Positions 10,438-19,145 of a DNA stretch of 64,000 nucleotides are shown in pieces (the stretch's first letter is position 1; each line of letters opens with the position of its first letter). Below the pieces are notes generated by a model, which saw nothing but the letters and a program-made list of their open reading frames with translations, had not been told where the DNA came from and did not search any database. The stretch lies in contig JAOTSD010000010.1 in assembly GCA_030247555.1 (NCBI GenBank), positions 1-64,000 on the forward strand. Reading direction: 5' to 3'. The position numbers and the translations under genes are program-made. Origin of the DNA: Siculibacillus sp. Lineage in GTDB: Bacteria > Pseudomonadota > Alphaproteobacteria > Rhizobiales > Ancalomicrobiaceae.

Positions 10438-11073
10438 TCATTCGGCGTCGGGCTGCTTCGCCGGCACCGCCTCGGCGAAGGCCGGCATCTCCATCGCCGC
10501 CGCTTCCGCCGTCAGGAGCCGCGGGAAACGCGAGACGTCGACGCCGAAGCGGCGGGCGTTGCCGAGTTGCGGCACGAGGCAGATCTCGGCGACCGTCGGC
10601 CGATCGCCGAAGAGGAAGCGCCCCGGCCGGTCCGCGACCATGGCCTCGCAGGCGGCGAGCCCGTCGGCATTGGTGCGCGCCGCCCAAGCGGTGACGCCGG
10701 CGTCGTCGAAGCCGGCGTCGCGACGCAGCCGGTTCAACACCAGGAGGTTCTGCACCGGATGGATCTCGCAGGCGATGGCGAGCGCGAAGGCCCGCGCCCG
10801 CGCCCGCTCGATCGGGTCGGTCGGCAGGATCGGCGGCCGCGGTCGCGTCTCCTCGAGCCATTCGAGGATGGCGAGCGACTGGGTGAGCATCGTCCCGTCG
10901 TCGAGCTCGAGCACCGGCACGAGGCCCTGCGGGTTGCGCCCGAGGTGCGCCGCCTCGCGCTGCTCGCCCTCGCGCAGATGGACGAAGGCGTCCTCGTGGG
11001 TGACCCCCTTCAGCGCCAGCGCGATCCTGAGCCGCCATGCGGCGGAGGAGCGGAAGTAGCCGTGGAGCTTCAT
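10438..11073 (-). CDS. maiA: Maleylacetoacetate isomerase (zeta-class GST)
   Basis: A 211-residue zeta-class glutathione transferase. The N-terminal YFRSSAAWRLRIALALKG closely fits the zeta-class SSxxx(R) active site, and the GLVPVLELDDGTMLTQSLAILEWLEE segment gives the cis-Pro and glutathione-binding QS pair. The enzyme isomerises maleylacetoacetate (or maleylpyruvate in gentisate pathways) to the fumaryl form. It is the last gene of the leftward catabolic locus, 154 bases after fumarylacetoacetase, its metabolic successor. The ATG at 11073 has GGAGG 6 bases upstream. A maleylpyruvate isomerase role is the main alternative; the adjacent fahA argues for the homogentisate-type route. Confidence 0.9.
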   Translation of the reverse strand: MKLHGYFRSSAAWRLRIALALKGVTHEDAFVHLREGEQREAAHLGRNPQGLVPVLELDDGTMLTQSLAILEWLEETRPRPPILPTDPIERARARAFALAIACEIHPVQNLLVLNRLRRDAGFDDAGVTAWAARTNADGLAACEAMVADRPGRFLFGDRPTVAEICLVPQLGNARRFGVDVSRFPRLLTAEAAAMEMPAFAEAVPAKQPDAE

Positions 11074-11130
11074 CGGTGTCCTCCGTCGAAGGGTCTCGTA
11101 TCGCCGCGTCGCCGGCCGGAGGCCGGTCTT

Positions 11131-11218
11131 CCTTCTCCCCACGCGGGAGAAGGGAACGCCCGTGCGGTGCCTCGAGCGCCGCGCCGCCCCCCTCCCCGGC
11201 CCTCCCCCGCGAGGGAGG
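11131..11218. repeat. Paired palindromic intergenic repeat
   Basis: Two hairpin units sit between fahA and maiA. Unit one has 9-bp arms CCTTCTCCC (11131-11139) and GGGAGAAGG (11145-11153) around a CACGC loop. Unit two has 6-bp arms CCTCCC (11201-11206) and GGGAGG (11213-11218) around CCGCGA. The two units share a C-T-C-C-C/G-G-G-A-G core and resemble the dispersed palindromes found between genes in many alphaproteobacteria. They lie in the fahA-maiA mRNA and may stabilise or attenuate it. Confidence 0.6.
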
Positions 11219-11227
11219 AGGGAGTTG

Positions 11228-12517
11228 TCACCACCCGTCGCGCACCGGCGCGGACAGAACCTCGCCCTCGCACACGCCGAAGCCGATCGAGACGCCGTCG
11301 CGCCGCGCCCGGCCGGTGAAGATCACCGTGTCGCCGTCCTCGAGGAAGGTGCGGACCGAGCCGTCGGCGAGCGTCAGCGGCCGGGTGCCGTTCCAGGTCA
11401 GTTCGAGCAGCGACCCGAGGCTGTCGGGTGTCGGCCCCGAGATCGTGCCCGACCCGATGATGTCGCCGATGTTCATGGCGCATCCACCGATCGCGTGATG
11501 GGCGAGCTGTTGCGCCGTCGACCAGTACATGTGGGCGAAGTTGGTGCGGGTGATCACCGTCGGCTCGCTCGCGCCCTTCGGCCGGATCGCCACCTCGAGT
11601 TCGACGTCGAGGTTCATGGCGCCCGGCTGGACGAGATAGGGCAGCGGCGCCGGATCCTGCGCCGGTCCGTCGACCCGGAACGGCTCGAGCGCTTCCGCCG
11701 TCACGATCCACGCCCCGATCGACGAGGCGAAGACCTTGGCCTGGAAGGGACCGAGCGGCACGTATTCCCAAGCCTGGATGTCGCGCGCCGACCAGTCGTC
11801 GAACAGCGCCCAACCGAAGATCGCCCGGTCGGCTTCCGCGACCGTCATCACCGAGCCCATCGGGTTCGCCACGCCGATCACCGCCGCCATCTCGAGTTCG
11901 AAGTCGAGCTTGCGGCACGGCCCGAAGGAGGGTGCCGGCGCGTTCGGCGCCTTCATCTGGCCGAGCGGCCGACGCACCGGAGTGCCGGAGACCACGACCG
12001 TCGAAGCTCGGCCATTGTAGCCGATCGGGATCGCCAGCCAGTTGGGCAGCAGCGGTTCGTCGTCCGGCCGGAACATCCGCCCGACGTTGGTGGCGTGCTC
12101 GCGCGAGGAATAGAAGTCGGTGTAGCCGCCGACCGAGACCGGCAGGTGCGTGACCGCCGCCTCGATCGGGACGAGCGCCCGCGTCCTGAGCACCGGATCG
12201 TCGCGCAGAATCGCCACCTCCTCGTGCAGCAACTCCGACAGCCGCGCCCGCGTCGAGGACCAGATCGGGCGGCCGAGACCGATGAAGGCGTCGAGCGTCC
12301 CGGTGGCGAAGATGCGTCTCGGCAGCGCCGCATCGAGGAGCCCCGCCTCCTGCAGCGCGTCGACGTCGAGCACCCGGTCGCCGATGCGCACCCCGGCCCG
12401 CCGGCGTTCGTCACCCTCGGTGGAGAAGATCCCCCACGGCAGGTTCTGGATCGGAAAATCCGACCCCTGCGCACTCTTCACCCAGGAGGTCAGGGAGGGA
12501 TCGTTGGTCGGGTTCAT
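11228..12517 (-). CDS. fahA: Fumarylacetoacetase
   Basis: A 429-residue fumarylacetoacetate hydrolase, the full two-domain size of the eukaryote-like enzyme: N-terminal SH3-like domain (about 1-120, including NLPWGIFSTEG) and the mixed-beta catalytic domain. Recognisable segments are VGGYTDFYSSREHATNVGRMFR (family signature with metal and catalytic His), LDFELEMAAVIG (metal-binding Glu residues) and DDWSARDIQAWEYVPLGPF. It splits fumarylacetoacetate into fumarate and acetoacetate, the last step of tyrosine/homogentisate degradation. The ATG at 12517 has GAGGGG upstream. It follows the MBL gene by 5 bases, so the two are co-transcribed. Confidence 0.95.
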   Translation of the reverse strand: MNPTNDPSLTSWVKSAQGSDFPIQNLPWGIFSTEGDERRRAGVRIGDRVLDVDALQEAGLLDAALPRRIFATGTLDAFIGLGRPIWSSTRARLSELLHEEVAILRDDPVLRTRALVPIEAAVTHLPVSVGGYTDFYSSREHATNVGRMFRPDDEPLLPNWLAIPIGYNGRASTVVVSGTPVRRPLGQMKAPNAPAPSFGPCRKLDFELEMAAVIGVANPMGSVMTVAEADRAIFGWALFDDWSARDIQAWEYVPLGPFQAKVFASSIGAWIVTAEALEPFRVDGPAQDPAPLPYLVQPGAMNLDVELEVAIRPKGASEPTVITRTNFAHMYWSTAQQLAHHAIGGCAMNIGDIIGSGTISGPTPDSLGSLLELTWNGTRPLTLADGSVRTFLEDGDTVIFTGRARRDGVSIGFGVCEGEVLSAPVRDGW

Positions 12518-12522
12518 CGGTT

Positions 12523-13488
12523 TCACCCCTCGAGCGCTTCCCACATCTCGCGATCGCGCTCCGCCGTCCAGATGCGCGGATGATCGAGGCCCTGCGCCTC
12601 GTCGAAGGCGCGGGTGACGTCGAAGGGCAGGCAGTGGTCGAAGATCACCCAATGGCCGTAGCTCGGCTTCAGCACCGCGTAGGTGTCCTTGTAGATGCGC
12701 TTCAGGTCGTGACCGGCGGCCACGCCCGCCTTCACCGAGGCGTAGAGATCGACGAGGAAGGCGCGCGTACCCTCGATGCCCTCGTTGACCGCGTCGCGCC
12801 CGATCAGCGCTTCGCCCCGCCCCGGCACCAGCGCCACCGGGTCGAGCGCCGAGATGCGATCGAGCGTCGTCGGCCAATCGGCGAAATGGGCGTCGCCGGC
12901 ATAGGGCGTGGCGCCGTACTCGACGAGGTCGCCGGAGAACACCACGCCCTCCCGCGGCAGCCGCGCGATGGTGTCGCCGCGGGTGTGCCCGCGGCCGATC
13001 TGGTGCAACTCGACCTCGACCGAGCCGAGATGGATGGTGAGCTTCTCGTCGAAGACGATGGTCGGCCAGGTCAGCCCCGGTACGCTCTCCACCGCCCGGA
13101 AGAGGCGCGGAAAGCGGCCGATCTCGCTCGCCTTGTCGGCTTCGCCGCGCTCGACGATCATCTCGTGGGTGGCGCGGCTGGCGACGATGTGCTTCAGCCC
13201 GGCCGAACGGTAGCCTTCGGCGCCGAGCACCCGGACCGCGTGGTAGTGCGACAGCACCGCCCATTCGATCGGCTTGTCGGTCACCTCGCGGATGCGGCGG
13301 ATGACGTCCTGCGCCATCACCGGCGTCGCCTGTGTGTCGAGCACCATCACCGAATCGTCGCCGATGATCACGCCGGTGTTGGGATCACCTTCGGCGGTGT
13401 AGGCCCAGGCGTGTTCGGAGATCTGCGCGAAAGTGACCCGCTTCTCCTGCGTGTCGGCATGGGAGGCGAAGGCCTTGGTCGTCGACAT
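12523..13488 (-). CDS. MBL-fold hydrolase-like protein with altered metal site
   Basis: A 321-residue metallo-beta-lactamase-fold protein. The first metal motif reads SHYHAVRVLGAEGY: the two histidines of H-x-H are kept, but the D-H that completes H-x-H-x-D-H is replaced by V-R. Later motifs are present (HTRGDTI with the next His, SGDLVEYG with the bridging Asp). Site one may therefore bind one metal while the second site is probably lost. Its place directly before fumarylacetoacetase, and in the same operon as the Liv importer, points to a role in aromatic-acid breakdown. I do not know its reaction. The start at 13488 was chosen over upstream methionines because the conserved fold begins soon after. 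Confidence 0.82.
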   Translation of the reverse strand: MSTTKAFASHADTQEKRVTFAQISEHAWAYTAEGDPNTGVIIGDDSVMVLDTQATPVMAQDVIRRIREVTDKPIEWAVLSHYHAVRVLGAEGYRSAGLKHIVASRATHEMIVERGEADKASEIGRFPRLFRAVESVPGLTWPTIVFDEKLTIHLGSVEVELHQIGRGHTRGDTIARLPREGVVFSGDLVEYGATPYAGDAHFADWPTTLDRISALDPVALVPGRGEALIGRDAVNEGIEGTRAFLVDLYASVKAGVAAGHDLKRIYKDTYAVLKPSYGHWVIFDHCLPFDVTRAFDEAQGLDHPRIWTAERDREMWEALEG

Positions 13489-13519
13489 CGGGGTACATCC
13501 TCTTCGCTGGCGGACGTGC

Positions 13520-14863
13520 TCACATGCCCAGATAGGCACGGCGGACGTCGTCGTTCTTCAGGAGTTCCGGCCCCGGACCCTCGAGGGTGACCGAGCCGGT
13601 CTCCAACACATAGGCGTGGTCGGCAACGGCGAGCGCGGCCCGGGCGTTCTGCTCGACCAGGAGAATGGTGATGCCGGCCTCCTTGAGCATCTTCACGATG
13701 CGGAAGATCTCCTCGACGATGAGGGGCGCGAGCCCCATCGACGGCTCGTCGAGGAGGAGGAGCTTCGGCCGACTCATCATGGCGCGGCCGACCGCCAGCA
13801 TCTGCTGCTGTCCGCCGGAGAGCGTGCCGGCCGGGAGTTTGCGCCGCTCGCGCAGGATCGGGAAGAGGTCATAGACCTCGTCGAGCCCGGTTCGGATCTC
13901 CCCCGACGGGCGGGTGTAGGCGCCCATCACGAGGTTGTCCTCGATCGACATCGGCCCGAACACCTGCCGGCCCTCCGGCACCTGGGCGATACCGGCGCGG
14001 ACGCGGGCGTCGGCGCGCAGCCGGGTGATGTCCTGCCCGCCGTAGCGGATGGCGCCGGCGGCGGCCGGCTGCACGCCGGAGATGCAGCGCAGCAGCGTCG
14101 TCTTGCCGGCGCCGTTGGCCCCGACCAGCGCCACCAGTTCGCCGGTGCCGATCTCGATGTCGACGCCGTGCAGCGCCTCGATGCGACCGTAACGGCAGGT
14201 GAGCCCGGAGACCGCGAGCAGCGTCCCCTGTGCCGCCGCCCGCCGCGGCGCGAGCTTCTCCACCACCACGTCGGAGCGGCCGCCGAGGCCTTCCGGCGCC
14301 GGCAGCAGCTGGGTGATGCGGGCGCGCAGCAACGCGATCTCGGCCGGTGCGTTCGGATCGCCGAGCGGATCGACGTGGGCGTCGAAGGCGGCGTCGACCT
14401 CCGCCCAGTCCTCCGCCGTCAGCACTTGGCGCGCCAGCGGGAAGGTGACGTCCTCCTCGAGCCGCATGTGCTCTCCGAGGCGATGGCGGAACGAACCGAT
14501 CTCCTCCACCAGCGTCGCCAACGCGGCCGCCTCCGTCGCCACCACCGCCGGCCGGGCGAGATCGCGGATCCGCTCGACCTGATGCGGGCTCATCTCGTGG
14601 TCGCGCTCGAGCCGGTCGATGATCGCCGCGCCTTCGTTGGAACGCCGGCGGATGTGGGTGAAGAGGAGGTCGCTCTCCTTGGGGTGATGGAAGCGTTCGG
14701 TGAAGCTCTCGAGGTAGTCGGCGATCAACGCCACGGTGGCGAGGTCGGTCGGCCGATCGGCGGCGGCGCGCGGGTCGCCGAGACGGTCGGCGAGCACGCC
14801 GAGCGCGTTGGTGACGCGCCACATGTTGCGGTGTTCGGCTTCGATGGTCGCGAGCGCGCGCAT
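13520..14863 (-). CDS. Hemerythrin domain fused to LivF-type ABC ATPase
   Basis: A 447-residue fusion. Residues 1-185 form a hemerythrin/HHE four-helix domain with all expected di-iron ligands in order: H11, H59/H60 with E63 in HHPKE, H89, and H132 with E136 in HMRLEE. Residues about 212-447 are a complete branched-chain-amino-acid-type ATPase: Walker A GANGAGKTT (248-256), signature LSGGQQQ (348-354), Walker B LLLLDEP (368-374) and the switch His replaced in the LLVEQNARAAL region, as usual for LivF. The frame is continuous without a stop or restart. A normal LivF is only the second half (about 235 aa). The ATG at 14863 starts 6 bases after the LivG stop; a TTG at 14872 is the alternative. 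Confidence 0.92.
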   Translation of the reverse strand: MRALATIEAEHRNMWRVTNALGVLADRLGDPRAAADRPTDLATVALIADYLESFTERFHHPKESDLLFTHIRRRSNEGAAIIDRLERDHEMSPHQVERIRDLARPAVVATEAAALATLVEEIGSFRHRLGEHMRLEEDVTFPLARQVLTAEDWAEVDAAFDAHVDPLGDPNAPAEIALLRARITQLLPAPEGLGGRSDVVVEKLAPRRAAAQGTLLAVSGLTCRYGRIEALHGVDIEIGTGELVALVGANGAGKTTLLRCISGVQPAAAGAIRYGGQDITRLRADARVRAGIAQVPEGRQVFGPMSIEDNLVMGAYTRPSGEIRTGLDEVYDLFPILRERRKLPAGTLSGGQQQMLAVGRAMMSRPKLLLLDEPSMGLAPLIVEEIFRIVKMLKEAGITILLVEQNARAALAVADHAYVLETGSVTLEGPGPELLKNDDVRRAYLGM

Positions 14864-14868
14864 GGACC

Positions 14869-15632
<764 letters not shown>

Positions 15633-15633
<1 letters not shown>

Positions 15634-16646
15634 CAGCGGCCCTCCCGACGCAGGAGGCGGGCGAGCGAGGGAACGATGCCGCGCGGCAGGAAGATCATCG
15701 TCGCGACCAGGATGACGCCGAAGATCACCGTCTCGAAACCCTCGAAATGTGCGAGGAGATCCGGCAGCAGCGACAAGAGCGCCGCGCCGAACACCGAGCC
15801 CCAGATCGAGGCCATGCCGCCGACCACCGCCATGGTGACGAGCTCGACCGACTTGTGGAACGAGGCGACCTGCGGCGTGATGAAACCGAGATAGTGGGCG
15901 GTGAGCGAGCCCATGATCGCGGCGACCACGGCGGAGAGGACGAAGACGCGGGTCTTGAACGAGGCGGTGTCGATGCCGACCACCCGCGCCGCCACCTCCG
16001 AGCCGTGCAGCGCCCTCAACGCCCGCCCGGCCGGGCTCTCGACCAGATTGCCGGCGAGCACCACCGCGACGACGACGAGCCCGGCGAAGACCGGATACCA
16101 AACCTTTTCGCCGTAGAGCCTGAGGCCGAAGATCCTCATGTCGCCGACCGACATGCCGTCCGGCCCGCCGGTGAGGCTCGCCTCGTTGGTCAGCACGATG
16201 GTGACGATGATGCCGAGGCCGAGGGTGGCCATGGCGAGATAGTGGCCCTTGAGCCGCAGGATGACGCGCGCCACCAGCCAGGCGAGCAGGCCCACCACCA
16301 CCGCCGAGACGAGGAGCGCCGACGGAGCGGTCCAGTCGTAGTGCGTCGTCAGGATCGCCGAGCCGTAGGCGCCGAGGCCGAAGAAGCCGGCGTGCCCGAG
16401 ACTGATCTGGCCGCAGTAGCCGATCAGGAGATTGAGGGCGATCGCCAGCACCGCGTTGGCGAGGATGCGGATCACCACGTCGTAGTAATAGGCGTTGGGC
16501 AGCACCAGCGGCAGCAGCGCCAGGACGATCGCCAGGACGATCGTCGGCAGGTGGCGGGCCCGGAAGCCGGGCGCCGTGGCCAGCGCCGCGGCGGTCGTCT
16601 CCGGCGACGAACGGCCGATGGTCGTGGGGATCGAAGCCTCGCTCAT
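15633..16646 (-). CDS. livM: LivM-type ABC permease
   Basis: A 337-residue inner-membrane permease with about 9-10 hydrophobic helices and the LivM signature LNLLIGYCGQISLGHAGFFGLGAYG near residue 75. The EAA-like cytoplasmic loop is seen around GRALRALHGSEVAARVVGID. Of two adjacent starts (GTG 16649, ATG 16646), the ATG is preferred. It begins 7 bases after the livH stop. Together with LivH it forms the translocation pore. Confidence 0.92.
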
Positions 16647-16653
16647 CACCGCC

Positions 16654-17526
16654 TCACACGCGTTCCGACGGGCCGAGGCCGAAGAGGCCGCGCGGCCGGA
16701 CCACCAGGATCACCAGCACCAGCACGAAGGGCACCGCGTCCTTGTAGGACGAGGAGAGATAGCCGGCCGTCATCGTCTCGATCAGGCCGAGCAGCAGACC
16801 GCCGGCGATCGCCCCGACGCCCGAACCGAGCCCGCCGAAGGTCGCGGCGACGAAGCCCTTGAGGCCGAGCATCAGGCCCGCGTCGTAGGAGGTCGTGGCG
16901 ATCGGCGCGATCAGCACGCCGCCGACCGCCCCCAGCGCCGCCGCGAGGCCGAAGCTGGCCAGGAGCACCTTCTTGACGTCGACGCCGACGAGCTGCGCGG
17001 CGAGTCGGTTGTGCGCCGTGGCGAGGATGCCCTTGCCGACACGGGTGCGGCCGAAGAACAGCGCCAGCGCCGCCACCACCACCGCCGTCACCGCCATCAC
17101 CCACAGGCTCTGCGGCAGCAGCGTCGCCCCGCCGATGGCGATCGGCGTCTCGCCGGAGAAATGCGGCAGCGCCCGACCACCCTTACCCAGCGTCACTTCG
17201 ACGACGCCGCGTACGATCATCGACACGCCGATGGTGATGATGATGATCGAGGTGATGTCGGCGTCGCGGGCCGGTTCGATCGCGAGTTTCTCGACCAGAA
17301 GACCGACCAGCGCCACCACGACGATCGCCGCGAGAACCGCGAGCGGCAGCGGGATTCCCGCCGCGGTCAGCACCGCGGCGACCATGCCGCCGAGCATGAT
17401 GAACTCGCCCTGGGCGAAATTGATCACCCCGGAAGCGTTGTAGATCATCGAGAAACCGAGCGCCGCCAGGGCGTAGGTCGCTCCCACGGTCAGCCCGCTG
17501 AAGAGCAGCTGCAGGAATTGCGACAT
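16654..17526 (-). CDS. livH: LivH-type ABC permease
   Basis: A 290-residue permease with about 8 membrane segments. The N-terminal MSQFLQLLFSGLTVGATYAL and the GVINFAQGEFIMLGG segment are the LivH family hallmarks. The ATG at 17526 lies 93 bases downstream of the binding-protein gene, with a strong hairpin between them, the usual arrangement when the periplasmic protein is made in excess. Confidence 0.92.
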   Translation of the reverse strand: MSQFLQLLFSGLTVGATYALAALGFSMIYNASGVINFAQGEFIMLGGMVAAVLTAAGIPLPLAVLAAIVVVALVGLLVEKLAIEPARDADITSIIIITIGVSMIVRGVVEVTLGKGGRALPHFSGETPIAIGGATLLPQSLWVMAVTAVVVAALALFFGRTRVGKGILATAHNRLAAQLVGVDVKKVLLASFGLAAALGAVGGVLIAPIATTSYDAGLMLGLKGFVAATFGGLGSGVGAIAGGLLLGLIETMTAGYLSSSYKDAVPFVLVLVILVVRPRGLFGLGPSERV

Positions 17527-17569
17527 GGGTCCCCTCTCCGGCTCGGGACGGTGGTCTTCGGATTGCGGC

Positions 17570-17608
17570 GAAAGGAAAGGGGCCGGGAGCGGATCACGCC
17601 CCCGGCCC
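17570..17608 (-). terminator. Hairpin attenuator between livK and livH
   Basis: Read on the minus strand, 8-bp arms GGGCCGGG (17608-17601) and CCCGGCCC (17587-17580) enclose 13 bases and are followed by CCTTTCCTTT. This is a rho-independent-like structure just after livK and before livHMGF. It would let livK be expressed above the membrane and ATPase genes. Confidence 0.65.
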
Positions 17609-17619
17609 GAGATGAGTCG

Positions 17620-18768
17620 TCAGTCGGCGAGGGTCCACTTGCCGCCCTTGATCTCCAGCATGCGGAAGGCCGAGAGATCGAGACCCATGTGGTCGGTGGC
17701 GCTCATGTTGACGACGCCGCCGGTGCCGACGAAACCCTTGGTCGCTTCGATGGCGTCGCGCACCTTCGCCTTGTCGGTGGTGCCGGCCCGCTTGACCGCG
17801 TCGACGTAGATCATCAGCGCGTCGTAGGCATGGCCGCCGAAGGTCGAGACCTCCGCCTTGAAGGCCCCCGAATAGGCCTTGGCATAACCGGTGACGACCG
17901 GCTTCTGCGGATCGTTGGCCGGCAGCGTGTCGGCGACGATCAGCGCGGCGGCCGGCAGGCGCACACCCTCGGCCGCGGCGCCGGAGAGCTTGATGTACTC
18001 TTCCGAGGCGACGCCGTGGGACTCGTAGTGCGGCAGCTTGATGCCGAGCTGGGCGATGTTCTTGGTGACGATCGCCGGGCCCTGACCGAGGCCGAACACC
18101 AGGATCGCCTGAGCCCCGGCGATACCCTTGATCTTGGTGAGCTGGGCGGTGACGTCGGTGTCCTTGGGCCCGTAGGTCTCGTCGGCGACGATCTCGATGC
18201 CGGCCTTGGCGGCCGAGGCGATCGTCTCCTTGCGACCCGACTGGCCGAAGCCCGAGGTCTCGGAGAGCAGCGCCAGCTTGGTCATGCCGCGCTTCTTCAT
18301 GTCGGCGAAGATCTTCTCGGCCGCCATGCGATCGGTGTGCGGGGTTTTGAACACCCACTTCTTGACCGGCTCGACGATGACGACGGCGCCGGCGAGGCTG
18401 ATGAACGGAATTTCCGCCTTCTCGACCAGCGGCACCATGCCCATGGTGGCGCCGGTGGTGGTGCCACCGAGGATGACGTCGACCTTGTCGTCCTCGATCA
18501 GGCGCTTGGCGAAGCCGTTGGCCTTGGCGGCGTCGGAACCGTCATCATAGGTGACGAGTTCGAGCTTGCGACCGGCGACGCCACCGGCCGCGTTGAGCTT
18601 CTCGACGTAGAGCTGGAGCGTCTTGGCTTCCGGATCGCCGAGGAAGGCGGCCGGGCCGGTGGCCGACAGGACCGAACCGATCTTGATCGGATCGGCGGCG
18701 AGGGCGGGCACGGCCGCCATCGCGGTGAACGAAAGGGCGGCGAGCGCCGTCTTCACGACTTTCTGCAT
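17620..18768 (-). CDS. Periplasmic substrate-binding protein of the Liv-type importer
   Basis: A 382-residue type I periplasmic binding protein (Peripla_BP_6/LivK family). A Sec signal peptide ends near VPALAADPIKIG. The mature start DPIKIGSVLSATGPAAFLGD fits the first lobe strand and ligand Ser/Thr contacts of this family. The ATG at 18768 has GGGAGGAAAT upstream. The gene leads the importer genes and sits behind a promoter that overlaps a palindromic operator. Members near ring-cleavage genes usually bind aromatic acids such as hydroxybenzoates or hydroxyphenylacetates; this is inferred from the neighbours. Confidence 0.92.
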   Translation of the reverse strand: MQKVVKTALAALSFTAMAAVPALAADPIKIGSVLSATGPAAFLGDPEAKTLQLYVEKLNAAGGVAGRKLELVTYDDGSDAAKANGFAKRLIEDDKVDVILGGTTTGATMGMVPLVEKAEIPFISLAGAVVIVEPVKKWVFKTPHTDRMAAEKIFADMKKRGMTKLALLSETSGFGQSGRKETIASAAKAGIEIVADETYGPKDTDVTAQLTKIKGIAGAQAILVFGLGQGPAIVTKNIAQLGIKLPHYESHGVASEEYIKLSGAAAEGVRLPAAALIVADTLPANDPQKPVVTGYAKAYSGAFKAEVSTFGGHAYDALMIYVDAVKRAGTTDKAKVRDAIEATKGFVGTGGVVNMSATDHMGLDLSAFRMLEIKGGKWTLAD

Positions 18769-18828
18769 CGGATTTCCTCCCGGTGAGAACGGGGCCGGTT
18801 CACGCCCGACCCTCTGCTTCTGGACCCC

Positions 18829-18856
18829 ATGATACATTGACCAACCGGTCGGTCAA
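18829..18856 (-). promoter_or_regulatory. Promoter of the livK operon
   Basis: On the minus strand TTGACC (18856-18851) and TATCAT (18834-18829) are separated by 16 bases, a good sigma70-type pair about 60 bases upstream of the livK ATG. Confidence 0.6.
18837..18856. promoter_or_regulatory. 20-bp palindromic operator over the livK promoter
   Basis: TTGACCAACCGGTCGGTCAA is a 20-bp palindrome with a single mismatched pair. It covers the -35 hexamer and the whole spacer of the livK promoter. Its length and G-A-C-C-G-x-x-C-G-G-T-C style are typical of TetR-family operators. It differs in sequence from the MarR-like sites at 21430 and 21643, so livK may answer to a different regulator from the hydroxylase genes. 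Confidence 0.6.
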
Positions 18857-18944
18857 CTATTCTGGAGCCGGATTTTTCGTCGCCGTCGTTCCGTCGCGGC
18901 GGGCGCCCCATGATCGGCCCGCCGGTCGGTCGGCGCAACGACCC

Positions 18945-19145
18945 TCAGGCGTGATCGACCCGCCCGCCGGCGACTTTCAACGCCGCCCGCAGCACCTCGC
19001 GATCACCGATGTGGTTGGCCAGCACGAGGATCAGCCTGCAGTTCATCATCTGCGCCTCCGCGTCGCTCATGTCGCGCTGGCTGTCGATCAGTTCCTGATA
19101 GAAGCCGTCCGGATCGGGGATGTTGGGCTGGAGGTTCAGGTTCAT
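18945..19145 (-). CDS. DUF2783 small protein, likely hydroxylase coupling partner
   Basis: A 66-residue protein rich in acidic and helical segments (PDPDGFYQELIDSQRDMSDAEAQ), recognised as DUF2783. Its ATG overlaps the stop of the FAD hydroxylase gene as ATGA, so the two are translationally coupled. In Pseudomonas putida U the 3-hydroxyphenylacetate 6-hydroxylase is described as a flavoprotein plus a small coupling protein (MhaAB); this pair has the same architecture. I infer that it is the coupling subunit, but homology to MhaB was not tested. Confidence 0.78.
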   Translation of the reverse strand: MNLNLQPNIPDPDGFYQELIDSQRDMSDAEAQMMNCRLILVLANHIGDREVLRAALKVAGGRVDHA

